Source of the DNA: an uncultured Bacteroidota bacterium
GTDB lineage: Bacteria > Bacteroidota > Bacteroidia > Chitinophagales > Chitinophagaceae
Direction of reading: 5' to 3'
NCBI GenBank assembly: GCA_903829015.1
Contig: CAIKOJ010000063.1
Coordinates: forward strand, 1 to 64,000
DNA length: 64,000 bases
A program made the translations under genes and the position numbers. The notes under the pieces were generated by a model that was not told the DNA's origin, made no database searches, and saw only the letters and a list, made by a program, of their open reading frames with translations. Below, in pieces: positions 1 through 7,305 of this stretch. Positions within the stretch are counted from its first letter, which is position 1, and every line of letters starts with the position of its first letter.

Positions 1-33
1 TCGCTCCCGCTCACTTTCCCGCTCTAATTTTGT
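1..33 (+). repeat. CT-rich repeat, copy 1
   Basis: Pyrimidine-rich tract with CGCTC runs ending in CGCTCTAA, directly in front of the four-helix-bundle gene. Two related tracts lie at 443-490 and 5074-5120 in the same orientation. The copy may continue left of the window. Confidence 0.55.
25..32 (+). promoter_or_regulatory. TAnnTTTG -7 element, four-helix-bundle gene
   Basis: TAATTTTG matches the Bacteroidota -7 consensus and ends 25 bases before the ATG at 58. It sits on the edge of the CT-rich repeat, so the repeat may supply the promoter of the gene. Confidence 0.5.
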
Positions 34-57
34 AATTTTATTGGGAAATTTCTTTTC

Positions 58-408
58 ATGTTTCCGTACGAAAACCTCGACGTATATAAAAAGGCGTACT
101 CGGTAAATCAATTAATTTATCGTTTGTTGAAAGGTAAAAAGTCAATACCTGGTTATGCAAAAGACCAGTTAGGGCGGGCCAGCCTGAGTATAATGTTGAA
201 TATAGCCGAAGGTAGCGCTAAGTTCAGCAATAAGGATAGACGCAACTTTTATGTTACTGCCCGTGGTTCGGCGTTCGAATGTGCCGCGCTGATAGCTTTC
301 CTTCACGAGGAAAAAGAGATCCCTAATAGTATTTTCGAAAATGCCAGCAAAGCATATGAAGAAATCTCCAAAATGCTCTTTGCTATGATCAAAAATCTTG
401 AGGCTTAA
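58..408 (+). CDS. Four-helix-bundle protein (S23 / 23S rRNA intervening-sequence protein family)
   Basis: 116 residues, helical throughout. The opening (FPYENLDVYKKAY) and the central block with ASLSIMLNIAEG followed by a SNKDRRNFY segment are hallmarks of the S23-type four-helix-bundle family, first met as an ORF inside 23S rRNA intervening sequences and related in fold to the Avd accessory protein of diversity-generating retroelements. No rRNA or retroelement reverse transcriptase is visible here. The function of free-standing members is not known. Oddly, related CT-rich tracts lie on both sides (1-33 and 443-490), as if gene and flanks formed one unit. The ATG is preceded by a TAATTTTG promoter element. 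Family call is firm, role is open. Confidence 0.85.
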   Translation: MFPYENLDVYKKAYSVNQLIYRLLKGKKSIPGYAKDQLGRASLSIMLNIAEGSAKFSNKDRRNFYVTARGSAFECAALIAFLHEEKEIPNSIFENASKAYEEISKMLFAMIKNLEA

Positions 409-736
409 GGTCGAGAAAGAAAGCGAAGAGCGTTCAGTTTTTCTCCGCTCTCATTTTTCACTCTCTCCACTCTGTTTCCTGCTCTAAAATTTAGTGTCAC
501 GTCATCATCCCAGAGAAGAGTAACAGGAGTGACCCATACCCTCGTTTAAAACGCTATTCCATTCGGTACTCGTCACAGATGAGTTCCAGTGGGGCAATAC
601 AATATAAAAACAGACAGCACGAACCCGTATAAACACTAGCAATACGACCCAACAACATCGTCCCATACAAACATTCCCCTCCCCCTATCGCGTATAACCA
701 CGATACCAAACTTAGTAATGGATGACCCTTTATCGT
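409..736. other. Intergenic region with CT-rich repeat
   Basis: No gene seen. Bases 409-490 carry an imperfect inverted arrangement (GCGAAGAGCG against CGCTCTC) running into the CT-rich repeat. The remainder to 736 lies beyond the 3' end of the GYD gene and shows neither a convincing terminator nor an ORF with protein character. Confidence 0.5.
443..490 (+). repeat. CT-rich repeat, copy 2
   Basis: Its last part, bases 471-489, matches 5101-5119 at 17 of 19 positions and is preceded in both places by a longer C/T tract. Same orientation as copies 1 and 3. Confidence 0.6.
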
Positions 737-1054
737 TTAGTTAAGCGGGTGGCGGTATTTTACGTCCATTTGAGTAGCCTTGTCTACTTCCTCGGTTTCA
801 AGGAGCAATGTTACGGTAATAGAACCCAAACCACTTGCTTTGATAGCCAATGCAATTGCCGCTGCAGCAGCCGCGTTCGGAAGATCGCAAGTTACATAGG
901 CATCACAATTGGTTGCATAATAAAATGATTCCATTGTACCGCCCAGATCATTGATCATGGCCTCGGTCATTTGTTTGCGTTTTGTGCCGCTACCAGATTG
1001 CAATACGCCTTTGGCACCTTCTGCTGAGTAAGATGCATTGACCAGAAATTTCAT
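737..1054 (-). CDS. GYD domain-containing protein
   Basis: 105 residues. The opening (MKFLVNASYSAEGAKGVL) and the later segment with YVTCDLPNAAAAAAIAL and a VTLLLETEEVDKA stretch fit the GYD family, small single-domain proteins with a ferredoxin-like fold and no settled function. The family usually has lengths close to this. It stands alone: its promoter side faces the copper operon, which is divergently oriented. No TAnnTTTG element was found directly upstream. The ATG at 1054 is the natural start because the family motif begins at once. Family call is fairly sure, role unknown. Confidence 0.75.
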   Translation of the reverse strand: MKFLVNASYSAEGAKGVLQSGSGTKRKQMTEAMINDLGGTMESFYYATNCDAYVTCDLPNAAAAAAIALAIKASGLGSITVTLLLETEEVDKATQMDVKYRHPLN

Positions 1055-1273
1055 GCTTTTATTTTCTGTTTGATTCCTACTCCTATGGCTTTTCGGATTA
1101 TGCCCCGTTTTTTACTGTGATCGCCGGACTTCACATTAAGCGTACAATAGTGAATAATTTACGTTACTCTGTCAACCCCCACACCACCGATCAATGAGCA
1201 TCTATTCAAGAATTAATTTTAGCGACCTATTTGCTTCAAAACGCATTTAGCTGACCGTTACCCGATAAAGCCA

Positions 1274-1281
1274 TAACTTTG
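1274..1281 (+). promoter_or_regulatory. TAnnTTTG -7 element, copper operon
   Basis: TAACTTTG, 37 bases before the ATG at 1319. The first gene codes for a possible metal-responsive regulator, so this is the likely autoregulated promoter of the copper genes. No clear operator palindrome was recognised next to it. Confidence 0.5.
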
Positions 1282-1318
1282 TGTTATTAATTAAAAAATG
1301 CGAACCTTATAGTATTTA

Positions 1319-1888
1319 ATGTTCCTCTACATAAAAAATATGGTTTGCGACCGTTGCCGCATGGCTGTAAGGTCAGAATTAGAGCAATTGCAATTGCATC
1401 CGCAAAGCATTGAGTTAGGGATTGTTGAGCTCCGGGAAGACCACCTTACCGACGTCCAATTGAGCGATGTAAATAAACAACTGACTGCTATTGGATTTGA
1501 ATTGCTGGACGATGGAAAAAGGAAATTGGTAGAACAAATTAGAACCGCTGTCATCGAGCTGATCCATTACGAAAACGATGGCAATCAGGTAAAACACAGC
1601 GAATACCTTGCACACCGTGTAGGACGTGACTATCCGGCTATAAGCAAAATATTCTCGGATGAAACGCACATTACCATAGAGCAATACATCATATACCAAA
1701 AGATAGAAAAGGTAAAAGAACTACTATCCTACGGACAACTAACGCTTAGTGAGATTGCCTGGCAAATGGGCTACAGCAGCGTGGCAGCCATCAGCGCCCA
1801 ATTCAAGAAGGTTACCGGCATGACCCCCAGCCAATATAAGTCGGCAGAAAATAAAGACAGGAAGACGCTGGACAAAATAGGCAAATAA
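1319..1888 (+). CDS. HMA-like metal-binding domain fused to AraC-type helix-turn-helix regulator
   Basis: 189 residues in two parts. Residues 1-65 resemble a heavy-metal-associated domain: a first strand (MFLYIKN), then MVCDRC with Cys10 and Cys13, a helix (MAVRSELEQL) and an ending like the GFE found in HMA folds. Residues 85-175 form an AraC-type DNA-binding region, with HTH segments LTLSEIAWQMGYSSVAAISAQFKK and the usual MTPSQYK close (split here only in description). The gene is 90 bases upstream of a CopA-type ATPase and a CopZ-like chaperone on the same strand. The inference is a one-component Cu(I) or other soft-metal sensor that controls the operon. It differs from CueR, CsoR and CopY, the well-known copper regulators. 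The metal and the direction of control are not shown by sequence. Confidence 0.75.
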   Translation: MFLYIKNMVCDRCRMAVRSELEQLQLHPQSIELGIVELREDHLTDVQLSDVNKQLTAIGFELLDDGKRKLVEQIRTAVIELIHYENDGNQVKHSEYLAHRVGRDYPAISKIFSDETHITIEQYIIYQKIEKVKELLSYGQLTLSEIAWQMGYSSVAAISAQFKKVTGMTPSQYKSAENKDRKTLDKIGK

Positions 1889-1978
1889 GGCCTGCTTAAT
1901 TTTATAAATCTTATCTCTAATCCTATAACAGAAAGCACCGGTAAACATCCGAGATTTGACGTACCATCTTTTGAGATC

Positions 1979-4399
1979 ATGGATAACACTACATATGCAA
2001 TACCTATTACCGGCGTAGACAGTGAACATTGCGCACTAATAGTAGACAAAGGATTAAGTAAAGTAAAAGGTATCAAAACCCACAAAGTAGAATTAAATAA
2101 CCATCGGGCGTTGATCAGTACTGATGAACCTGAAGAAGTGATTCGGGAAGTGGTTGCGGCTATACGTGGACTTGGATACGGAGTTACAACCGTGAAAAAG
2201 AATCTCCCGGTAACGGGCATGACCTGCGCAAGCTGCGCAGCCAGCGTTGGCAGCATGCTTGCAGCACAGCCGGGTATGATATCTTCATCAGTAAATTATG
2301 CAAATAACACCGCAGCAATTGAGTACCTGCCTACCATAGGCGGAATAGACGCTTTTAAGAGTGCTATACAAGAAGTTGGCTATGACCTGATCACCGACGA
2401 AAGCGACGAAGCCGCAGAAAACCTGGAAGCGATTCATATTGCAAATGCAAAAAGCCTGCACCTCAGAACATTGCTTTCCATCTTTTTCTGTGTACCACTG
2501 GTTGTCATTAGTATGTTACTGATGGATATACCATACGCCAACTATATTATGTGGGCACTGGCTACACCGGTAGTGTTGATTTTTGGTAGCAACTTTTTTG
2601 TGAACGCATGGAAGCACGCAAAAAACAGATCGGCAAACATGGACACGCTGGTGGCAATGAGCACGGGCATAGCTTATTTGTTTTCTGTGTTCAACACTGT
2701 CTATCCACAATTCTGGCATGTGCGTGGCTTGCATGCTCATGTTTACTTTGAGGCATCTGCTGTGGTGATCGCTTTTATACTGATAGGCAAGATGCTCGAA
2801 CACAGAGCAAAAAGCAACACTTCTTCGGCAATAAAAAAACTCATTGGTTTACAGCCGAAAACGGTTATAGTGGTAAAGCTAGACGGGCATCAGATGGAAA
2901 TGCCTATAGCCCAGGTCAAAATAGGCGATGTGCTATTAGTAAAGCCCGGCGAAAAAATTGCTGTTGATGGGCAGGTATGCGAAGGCAATTCTTATATAGA
3001 TGAAAGCGCATTGAGTGGCGAACCAATACCTGTGCATAAAGAAGTGGGAGCCAAAGTATTTTCAGGCACCATTAACCAAAAAAGCAGCTTCAGGTTTACA
3101 GCAGAGAAGGTTGGTGGAGATACGGTACTTGCCCATATAATTAGTGCAGTGCAGGAAGCGCAGGGCAGCAAAGCACCTGTACAACAATTGGTAGATAAGA
3201 TCGCGGGCATTTTTGTACCTGTCGTGATCGGCATTGCTTTATTAACACTGGCTGCCTGGGTAGTATTTGGCGGCGAGAATGGGTTTACACAGGGTTTGCT
3301 GGCAATGGTTACAGTGCTTGTGATTGCTTGCCCTTGTGCGCTGGGATTGGCAACGCCTACAGCAATTATGGTAGGTGTAGGCATAGGTGCCGAAAACGGC
3401 ATACTGATAAAAGACGCCGAAAGCCTGGAGCGTGGTTATAAAGTGGACAGCATTATATTAGATAAGACCGGCACTATAACCGAAGGCAAACCCACCGTAA
3501 CCGGCATAATATGGAATGAAGGTATAGACTCAACAAAGATGTCTGCTATTCTTTACAGCCTCGAAAGGCGTTCTGAGCATCCGCTTGCAGAGGCTGTTAC
3601 TAAGTATCTGCAAAAAGAGGGTGCTGCCGAAATCAACATCGAACAGTTCAATAGTATAACAGGCAAAGGCGTGAGTGGCATATATGAAGGCAAAGCATAC
3701 CATGCGGGAAATATGAGATTGGTGCCACATGGCATCGTTATCTCACCGGCAATGCAAACACAGGCGGATGCCTGGCTAATGGAAGCAAGTACCGTGATCT
3801 GGTTTACGAACGACCAACAAGTGCTAGCTGCCATAGCAATTGCTGATAAAATAAAAGAGGGTTCAGCAAGGGCAATAGCCCGATTAAAATCAATGGGTAT
3901 AACCACCTACATGGTAACCGGCGACAACAAACAAACTGCAAAAGCCGTAGCAGAAAAGGTAGGCATAACAGAATATCTTGCTGAGACCATGCCATCAGAT
4001 AAGGCGGCTTTTATAAAACAACTACAGGCAGAAGGCCATGTAGTAGCTATGGTAGGAGATGGTATCAATGACAGCCATGCACTAGCACAGGCCGACGTGA
4101 GCATTGCTATGGGTGCAGGTGCTGATATTGCAATGGATGTGGCTAAGATGACCATCATTTCTTCAGACCTTAATGCCATACCCAGGGCTATAGCACTATC
4201 GGGTAAAACAATAAGGGTGATACGCCAGAATCTTTTTTGGGCTTTTATTTATAACGTGGTGGGTATACCCATTGCGGCTGGCATAATGTACCCTGTAAAT
4301 GGTTTTCTGCTCAACCCAATGATAGCAGGTGCGGCTATGGCGCTAAGCAGTGTGAGTGTGGTAACTAACAGTCTGCGCCTGAAATGGAGTAAACTATAG
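1979..4399 (+). CDS. copA: Copper-translocating P1B-type ATPase
   Basis: 806 residues. It exports Cu(I) across the inner membrane using ATP. Visible motifs: a canonical HMA domain with GMTCASC at residues 80-86, the membrane metal site CPC at 451-453, phosphorylation site DKTGT starting at Asp495, the SEHPLAEA motif of the nucleotide domain near 532, and GDGIND at 693-698. The actuator carries SGEP instead of TGES, usual for this class. An extra N-terminal domain (residues 1-66) has the HMA layout but GVDSEHC in place of GMxCxxC, so it keeps only one cysteine. The upstream regulator and downstream CopZ-like gene make copper the likely substrate. Confidence 0.93.
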   Translation: MDNTTYAIPITGVDSEHCALIVDKGLSKVKGIKTHKVELNNHRALISTDEPEEVIREVVAAIRGLGYGVTTVKKNLPVTGMTCASCAASVGSMLAAQPGMISSSVNYANNTAAIEYLPTIGGIDAFKSAIQEVGYDLITDESDEAAENLEAIHIANAKSLHLRTLLSIFFCVPLVVISMLLMDIPYANYIMWALATPVVLIFGSNFFVNAWKHAKNRSANMDTLVAMSTGIAYLFSVFNTVYPQFWHVRGLHAHVYFEASAVVIAFILIGKMLEHRAKSNTSSAIKKLIGLQPKTVIVVKLDGHQMEMPIAQVKIGDVLLVKPGEKIAVDGQVCEGNSYIDESALSGEPIPVHKEVGAKVFSGTINQKSSFRFTAEKVGGDTVLAHIISAVQEAQGSKAPVQQLVDKIAGIFVPVVIGIALLTLAAWVVFGGENGFTQGLLAMVTVLVIACPCALGLATPTAIMVGVGIGAENGILIKDAESLERGYKVDSIILDKTGTITEGKPTVTGIIWNEGIDSTKMSAILYSLERRSEHPLAEAVTKYLQKEGAAEINIEQFNSITGKGVSGIYEGKAYHAGNMRLVPHGIVISPAMQTQADAWLMEASTVIWFTNDQQVLAAIAIADKIKEGSARAIARLKSMGITTYMVTGDNKQTAKAVAEKVGITEYLAETMPSDKAAFIKQLQAEGHVVAMVGDGINDSHALAQADVSIAMGAGADIAMDVAKMTIISSDLNAIPRAIALSGKTIRVIRQNLFWAFIYNVVGIPIAAGIMYPVNGFLLNPMIAGAAMALSSVSVVTNSLRLKWSKL

Positions 4400-4442
4400 C
4401 AAGGAATTATTGTGAACTTTGTATTATTAAACGATCATAAAA

Positions 4443-4655
4443 ATGGAAACACTTAAATTCAAGACAAGCATCAATTGCTCTGGCTGCGTGGCCAGAGTAA
4501 CCCCCATCCTCAACAAAACATTTGGTGAAAACAATTGGGCTGTTGATGTAAACACAGCCGAAAAACTACTGACAGTAACATCAGAAAGTGCCGCCGCCAA
4601 AGATGTAATAAGCACACTAAAGAAAGTAGGATTTACTGCTGAGGAAATGCAGTAG
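4443..4655 (+). CDS. Small HMA-domain copper chaperone (CopZ-like)
   Basis: 70 residues, a single heavy-metal-associated domain. The metal loop reads INCSGCVARV with Cys12 and Cys15, followed by WAVDVNTAEKLLTV and the closing GFTAEE. Such proteins carry Cu(I) to the N-terminal domains of CopA. The gene begins 43 bases after copA on the same strand and a weak hairpin follows the stop, so it closes the operon. The motif is xNCxxC rather than MxCxxC, which is common in Bacteroidota chaperones and leaves both metal-binding cysteines intact. Copper is inferred from context. Confidence 0.8.
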   Translation: METLKFKTSINCSGCVARVTPILNKTFGENNWAVDVNTAEKLLTVTSESAAAKDVISTLKKVGFTAEEMQ

Positions 4656-4720
4656 AGTTGATCCATCGTTAACTAGGTAGTGCTGTTTGTGAGACAGTAA
4701 TGTGCAGATAATCGTTTTAG

Positions 4721-4754
4721 CTAGGAAAGTACACGTGCCAACATTCCTAGTTTT
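4721..4754 (+). terminator. Weak hairpin after the copper operon
   Basis: CTAGGAA at 4721-4727 pairs with TTCCTAG at 4744-4750, followed by TTTT. The loop is long (16 bases), so this is a modest terminator candidate lying between two convergent genes. Confidence 0.4.
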
Positions 4755-4962
4755 AATCCGCCTTCTTAAAATCTTCGTTTACTTCGTTCATATCGGCCAG
4801 ATAGAGCGGATCTAGTGAGGCCTGTTTCATCAGCGACAATTTATCATTCCGCTCCACACCCATATCGTCGATCGTCACTACCACTTGCTTATCCCTAAAA
4901 GCGAAAGGTAAAGTAATAACCAACGTGTTATCAGTAACTTTATATGTCTGTCTGTAAGTCAT
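4753..4962 (-). CDS. Antitoxin-like small protein without an adjacent toxin
   Basis: 69 residues from the ATG at 4962. A longer reading from 4995 is possible, but its first 11 residues look unlike the family. The N-terminal half is a strand-rich segment (TYRQTYKV, LVITLPFAF, VVVTIDD) and the C-terminal half a helical tail with LMKQASLDPLYLADMNEVNEDF. Tails of the form KQA-DPLxLADxxEVNxDF are, from memory, typical of Bacteroidota antitoxins paired with PIN-domain (VapC) toxins. No toxin follows: the 97 bases after the stop hold no PIN start and the convergent copper operon begins there. It may be a solitary antitoxin or a relic. Assignment is tentative. Confidence 0.5.
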   Translation of the reverse strand: MTYRQTYKVTDNTLVITLPFAFRDKQVVVTIDDMGVERNDKLSLMKQASLDPLYLADMNEVNEDFKKAD

Positions 4963-5073
4963 GAACAATAATTGTTTTGCAAAAATACTGAACATTAATT
5001 TCAGTTAAGTTACAAAGACTACTTACGAACTCTAGCAGATATAAAATGGGAGCCAAAGGCTATGGCAGGGCAC

Positions 5074-5120
5074 CACTCTCTTTTTCCCCGTCACCCCCGC
5101 TCTGTTTCTCGCTCTAAAAA
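5074..5120 (+). repeat. CT-rich repeat, copy 3
   Basis: Solo copy of the tract seen at 1-33 and 443-490, not next to a four-helix-bundle gene. With copy 2 it forms direct repeats around the GYD gene, the copper operon and the antitoxin-like gene. Confidence 0.55.
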
Positions 5121-5148
5121 ACTCGTGTATCTTTATTAAATAATTCAG

Positions 5149-5706
5149 ATGAAGATACTTGCTGTAATCCTGATACTTTCAATAAAAACAACCGTTGTTC
5201 TGGGTCAGATAGGTTATAGCGACTTAACGACAATCAAGACAGAATGCGAACATTTTACGGACTCGTTAATTTCAGCCAACGTAGATACAGTAATCAGCTA
5301 CTACCAGGGATATGCTGGATGTCCAGTATCGGGAAGACCATGGGCTTTTATTTATTGGACACAAAATAGTGTCCCATCAGCTATGATTTTTGAGCAACGA
5401 ACTAAAGGCAAAAAGAATAAAAAATACGACACTTACGAATTGCATTATTACCACGGAGTCGGAATTACCTCTTATTCTTTTAGTTACTTCGATAAATATT
5501 TCACTAATATTTCTGCTGACACTGTTGTTGAAAAGCCCAATCTATACATTCTTAATTATGCATTTGTGCAGGTTAGAGTAAAACTTGCAACGAGGCATTT
5601 GGAATATTATGTAAGACCAGACAGGGAAGCTAACTTTACTAGCTACAAATGGATGTTAATAAAAGACCTCCGATCTTTTATCTTAGACTATTATATTTCT
5701 CTTTGA
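5149..5706 (+). CDS. Secreted protein of unknown function
   Basis: 185 residues. The first 20 residues form a signal peptide (MKILAVILILSIKTTVVLGQ) with likely cleavage after VLG. The mature part contains a segment around YYQGYAGCPVSG and many aromatic residues, and ends in an aromatic-rich helix. I do not recognise the family. It starts 29 bases after CT-rich repeat copy 3 and no same-strand partner is adjacent upstream. The periplasm or outer membrane is the probable location. Confidence 0.6.
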   Translation: MKILAVILILSIKTTVVLGQIGYSDLTTIKTECEHFTDSLISANVDTVISYYQGYAGCPVSGRPWAFIYWTQNSVPSAMIFEQRTKGKKNKKYDTYELHYYHGVGITSYSFSYFDKYFTNISADTVVEKPNLYILNYAFVQVRVKLATRHLEYYVRPDREANFTSYKWMLIKDLRSFILDYYISL

Positions 5707-5882
5707 CGTTTATTGTCAAGTAAATTTCATAATAGAACCCTCTGATTTGGTTCGAAGTTTTGTCAGTTAGAAGCACAAAAATGAGAGCAGAGATCGCTAG
5801 AGCGAGATCGTCTTTATCCTTAACACCGCCTTCAAAAAATATCCCCCACAAATCTCCCAACCCCACTCAACCAATTTTCCCC

Positions 5883-5890
5883 TAATTTTG
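5883..5890 (+). promoter_or_regulatory. TAnnTTTG -7 element
   Basis: TAATTTTG, 22 bases before the ATG at 5913. It supports the reality of the small gene that follows and may serve the hydrolase gene as well. Confidence 0.5.
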
Positions 5891-5912
5891 CAGCACAAAA
5901 ACAGCAAACCAC

Positions 5913-6095
5913 ATGAGGGCAAAAAAACCAACTAACGGGCGGATTCCGGGTGTAAAATTTACACTGAATAAGGAAACTGAAGAGAACGACCTGAAGAAGA
6001 ACAAAGAGAAAATACTGAAGGAACTGGAAGAGCAGGAGAAGAACAATAAGGACTGGTACGATAAAGAGATCGATAAAAATATGAAGAAGCTGTAG
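5913..6095 (+). CDS. Small, highly charged protein of unknown function
   Basis: 60 residues, very rich in Lys and Glu, predicted to be one long helix or coiled coil in the second half (KILKELEEQEKNNKDW). There is no signal peptide or membrane segment, so a cytoplasmic location is expected. A good promoter element lies 22 bases upstream and the next gene starts 41 bases downstream on the same strand. I do not recognise a family. Short length and skewed composition keep confidence moderate. Confidence 0.5.
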   Translation: MRAKKPTNGRIPGVKFTLNKETEENDLKKNKEKILKELEEQEKNNKDWYDKEIDKNMKKL

Positions 6096-6136
6096 TTGCA
6101 GCTTCTTCAGCAATACTTCTTTCCGGCATCCCACCT

Positions 6137-7207
6137 ATGAGCCAACTGTTTACTGCCCTGCTGTTTTTTGTATCTGTAGCCATTTCGTCTGCCCAGTCTA
6201 CAGGTTCATCAATTGAAAGTATACGGTTACAATACAACATCCCCGAACTGTCTTATGCTGTGGTTTCGTCTGACTCTATATTGGCTTTGGAGTATGGCGG
6301 AGTAACACGGATAAACACCAACCACAAGGCGCAGCTCACCGACAGATTCAGGATAGGATCTATTACTAAAGCTATCACGGGGTTTATTGCTGCTCTGCTG
6401 GTTAAGGAGGGGAAAATAAAGTGGGATACAAAATTCTTCGACCTCTTCCCTGAGCTAAAAACCACATCCAACAAGGCTTACCATCAACTCACGCTGCTGA
6501 ACCTGCTCACTTTCAGGGCGCCGCTTTCTGCTTACACTTATACAAATCCGGTTCCTACCAAAGAACAATTCTCCGGCGATGAAGCTGCGCAACGATACCA
6601 GTTTACCAAATGGTTTTTTCAGCAGCCTGCATACAACAATAATAAGGGTATCGTACATTCAAACCTTGGCTTTGTTGCCGCGGGTCTTATGCTGGAGAAA
6701 GCCTCAGGCAAGCCTTACAAACAACTCGTAACTGATCTTGGCGAGCGGATAGGGATCAGTTTTGGTTTTGGTCAGCCCAACAGCACCGACTCACTGCAGC
6801 CATGGGGGCACAACGAAGACCTGCAACCCGAGCCACCGGGCGACAACTACAAGCTAGGTTGGCTGCTTGCCGCCGGCAACATAAACGTCAGCCTGCCCGA
6901 CTACGCAAAATTCATACAACTGCAGCTAAGAGGTTTGCAGGGCAGGTCTGATCTGCTCACAAAACAGGAATTTGAATTCCTCCACTACGGACTGCCTCAA
7001 TTTTCGGTAGGCTGGTTCAGGGAGAAAGACAAAAAAGGCAGACCGTACTCCTACAATATCGGTAACCCCGGCACCTTCCTCTCCAGGGTATATGTGTTTG
7101 GCGCGGCTGATCGTGGGTTCATACTTTTCGCCAATGTGCAGTCGGAAGAAGCCGAACGTGGCATGGACGTGCTTTTTGATGCGCTCAGTAAAAAATACAA
7201 CAGGTAA
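6137..7207 (+). CDS. Serine hydrolase, class C beta-lactamase family
   Basis: 356 residues with a signal peptide (about residues 1-19, ending SSAQS). The beta-lactamase/penicillin-binding fold is shown by SITK (SxxK motif with the nucleophilic serine), a second motif HSN in place of the usual YxN, and a late IGNPG segment in the position of the KTG-like motif. Members are mostly esterases or peptidases; true beta-lactamase activity cannot be read from sequence. The changed second motif argues against classic AmpC. A bidirectional hairpin terminator follows. Periplasmic location is expected. Confidence 0.8.
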   Translation: MSQLFTALLFFVSVAISSAQSTGSSIESIRLQYNIPELSYAVVSSDSILALEYGGVTRINTNHKAQLTDRFRIGSITKAITGFIAALLVKEGKIKWDTKFFDLFPELKTTSNKAYHQLTLLNLLTFRAPLSAYTYTNPVPTKEQFSGDEAAQRYQFTKWFFQQPAYNNNKGIVHSNLGFVAAGLMLEKASGKPYKQLVTDLGERIGISFGFGQPNSTDSLQPWGHNEDLQPEPPGDNYKLGWLLAAGNINVSLPDYAKFIQLQLRGLQGRSDLLTKQEFEFLHYGLPQFSVGWFREKDKKGRPYSYNIGNPGTFLSRVYVFGAADRGFILFANVQSEEAERGMDVLFDALSKKYNR

Positions 7208-7218
7208 GCACCAAAAAA

Positions 7219-7250
7219 AAACAGCAGCAAGTATGAACGTGCTGCTGTTT
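7219..7250. terminator. Bidirectional terminator between convergent genes
   Basis: AAACAGCAGC at 7219-7228 pairs with GCTGCTGTTT at 7241-7250. On the minus strand the hairpin runs into nine T residues, a strong signal for the glycine-rich gene; on the plus strand it closes the hydrolase gene. Confidence 0.75.
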
Positions 7251-7305
7251 GATAATTCTGCTTTTATGCTTGAATCCTGAATCTTCTTTTCAGGAACCAA
7301 ACTGC

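Noticed and set aside
722-928. Plus-strand ORF of 68 codons
   Set aside because: It lies wholly antisense to the recognisable GYD gene and has a Cys/Arg-rich sequence typical of a shadow frame.
5740-5760. GGTTCGAA stretch resembling a tRNA T-loop
   Set aside because: No acceptor or anticodon stem can be formed around it; no tRNA gene was found in the window.
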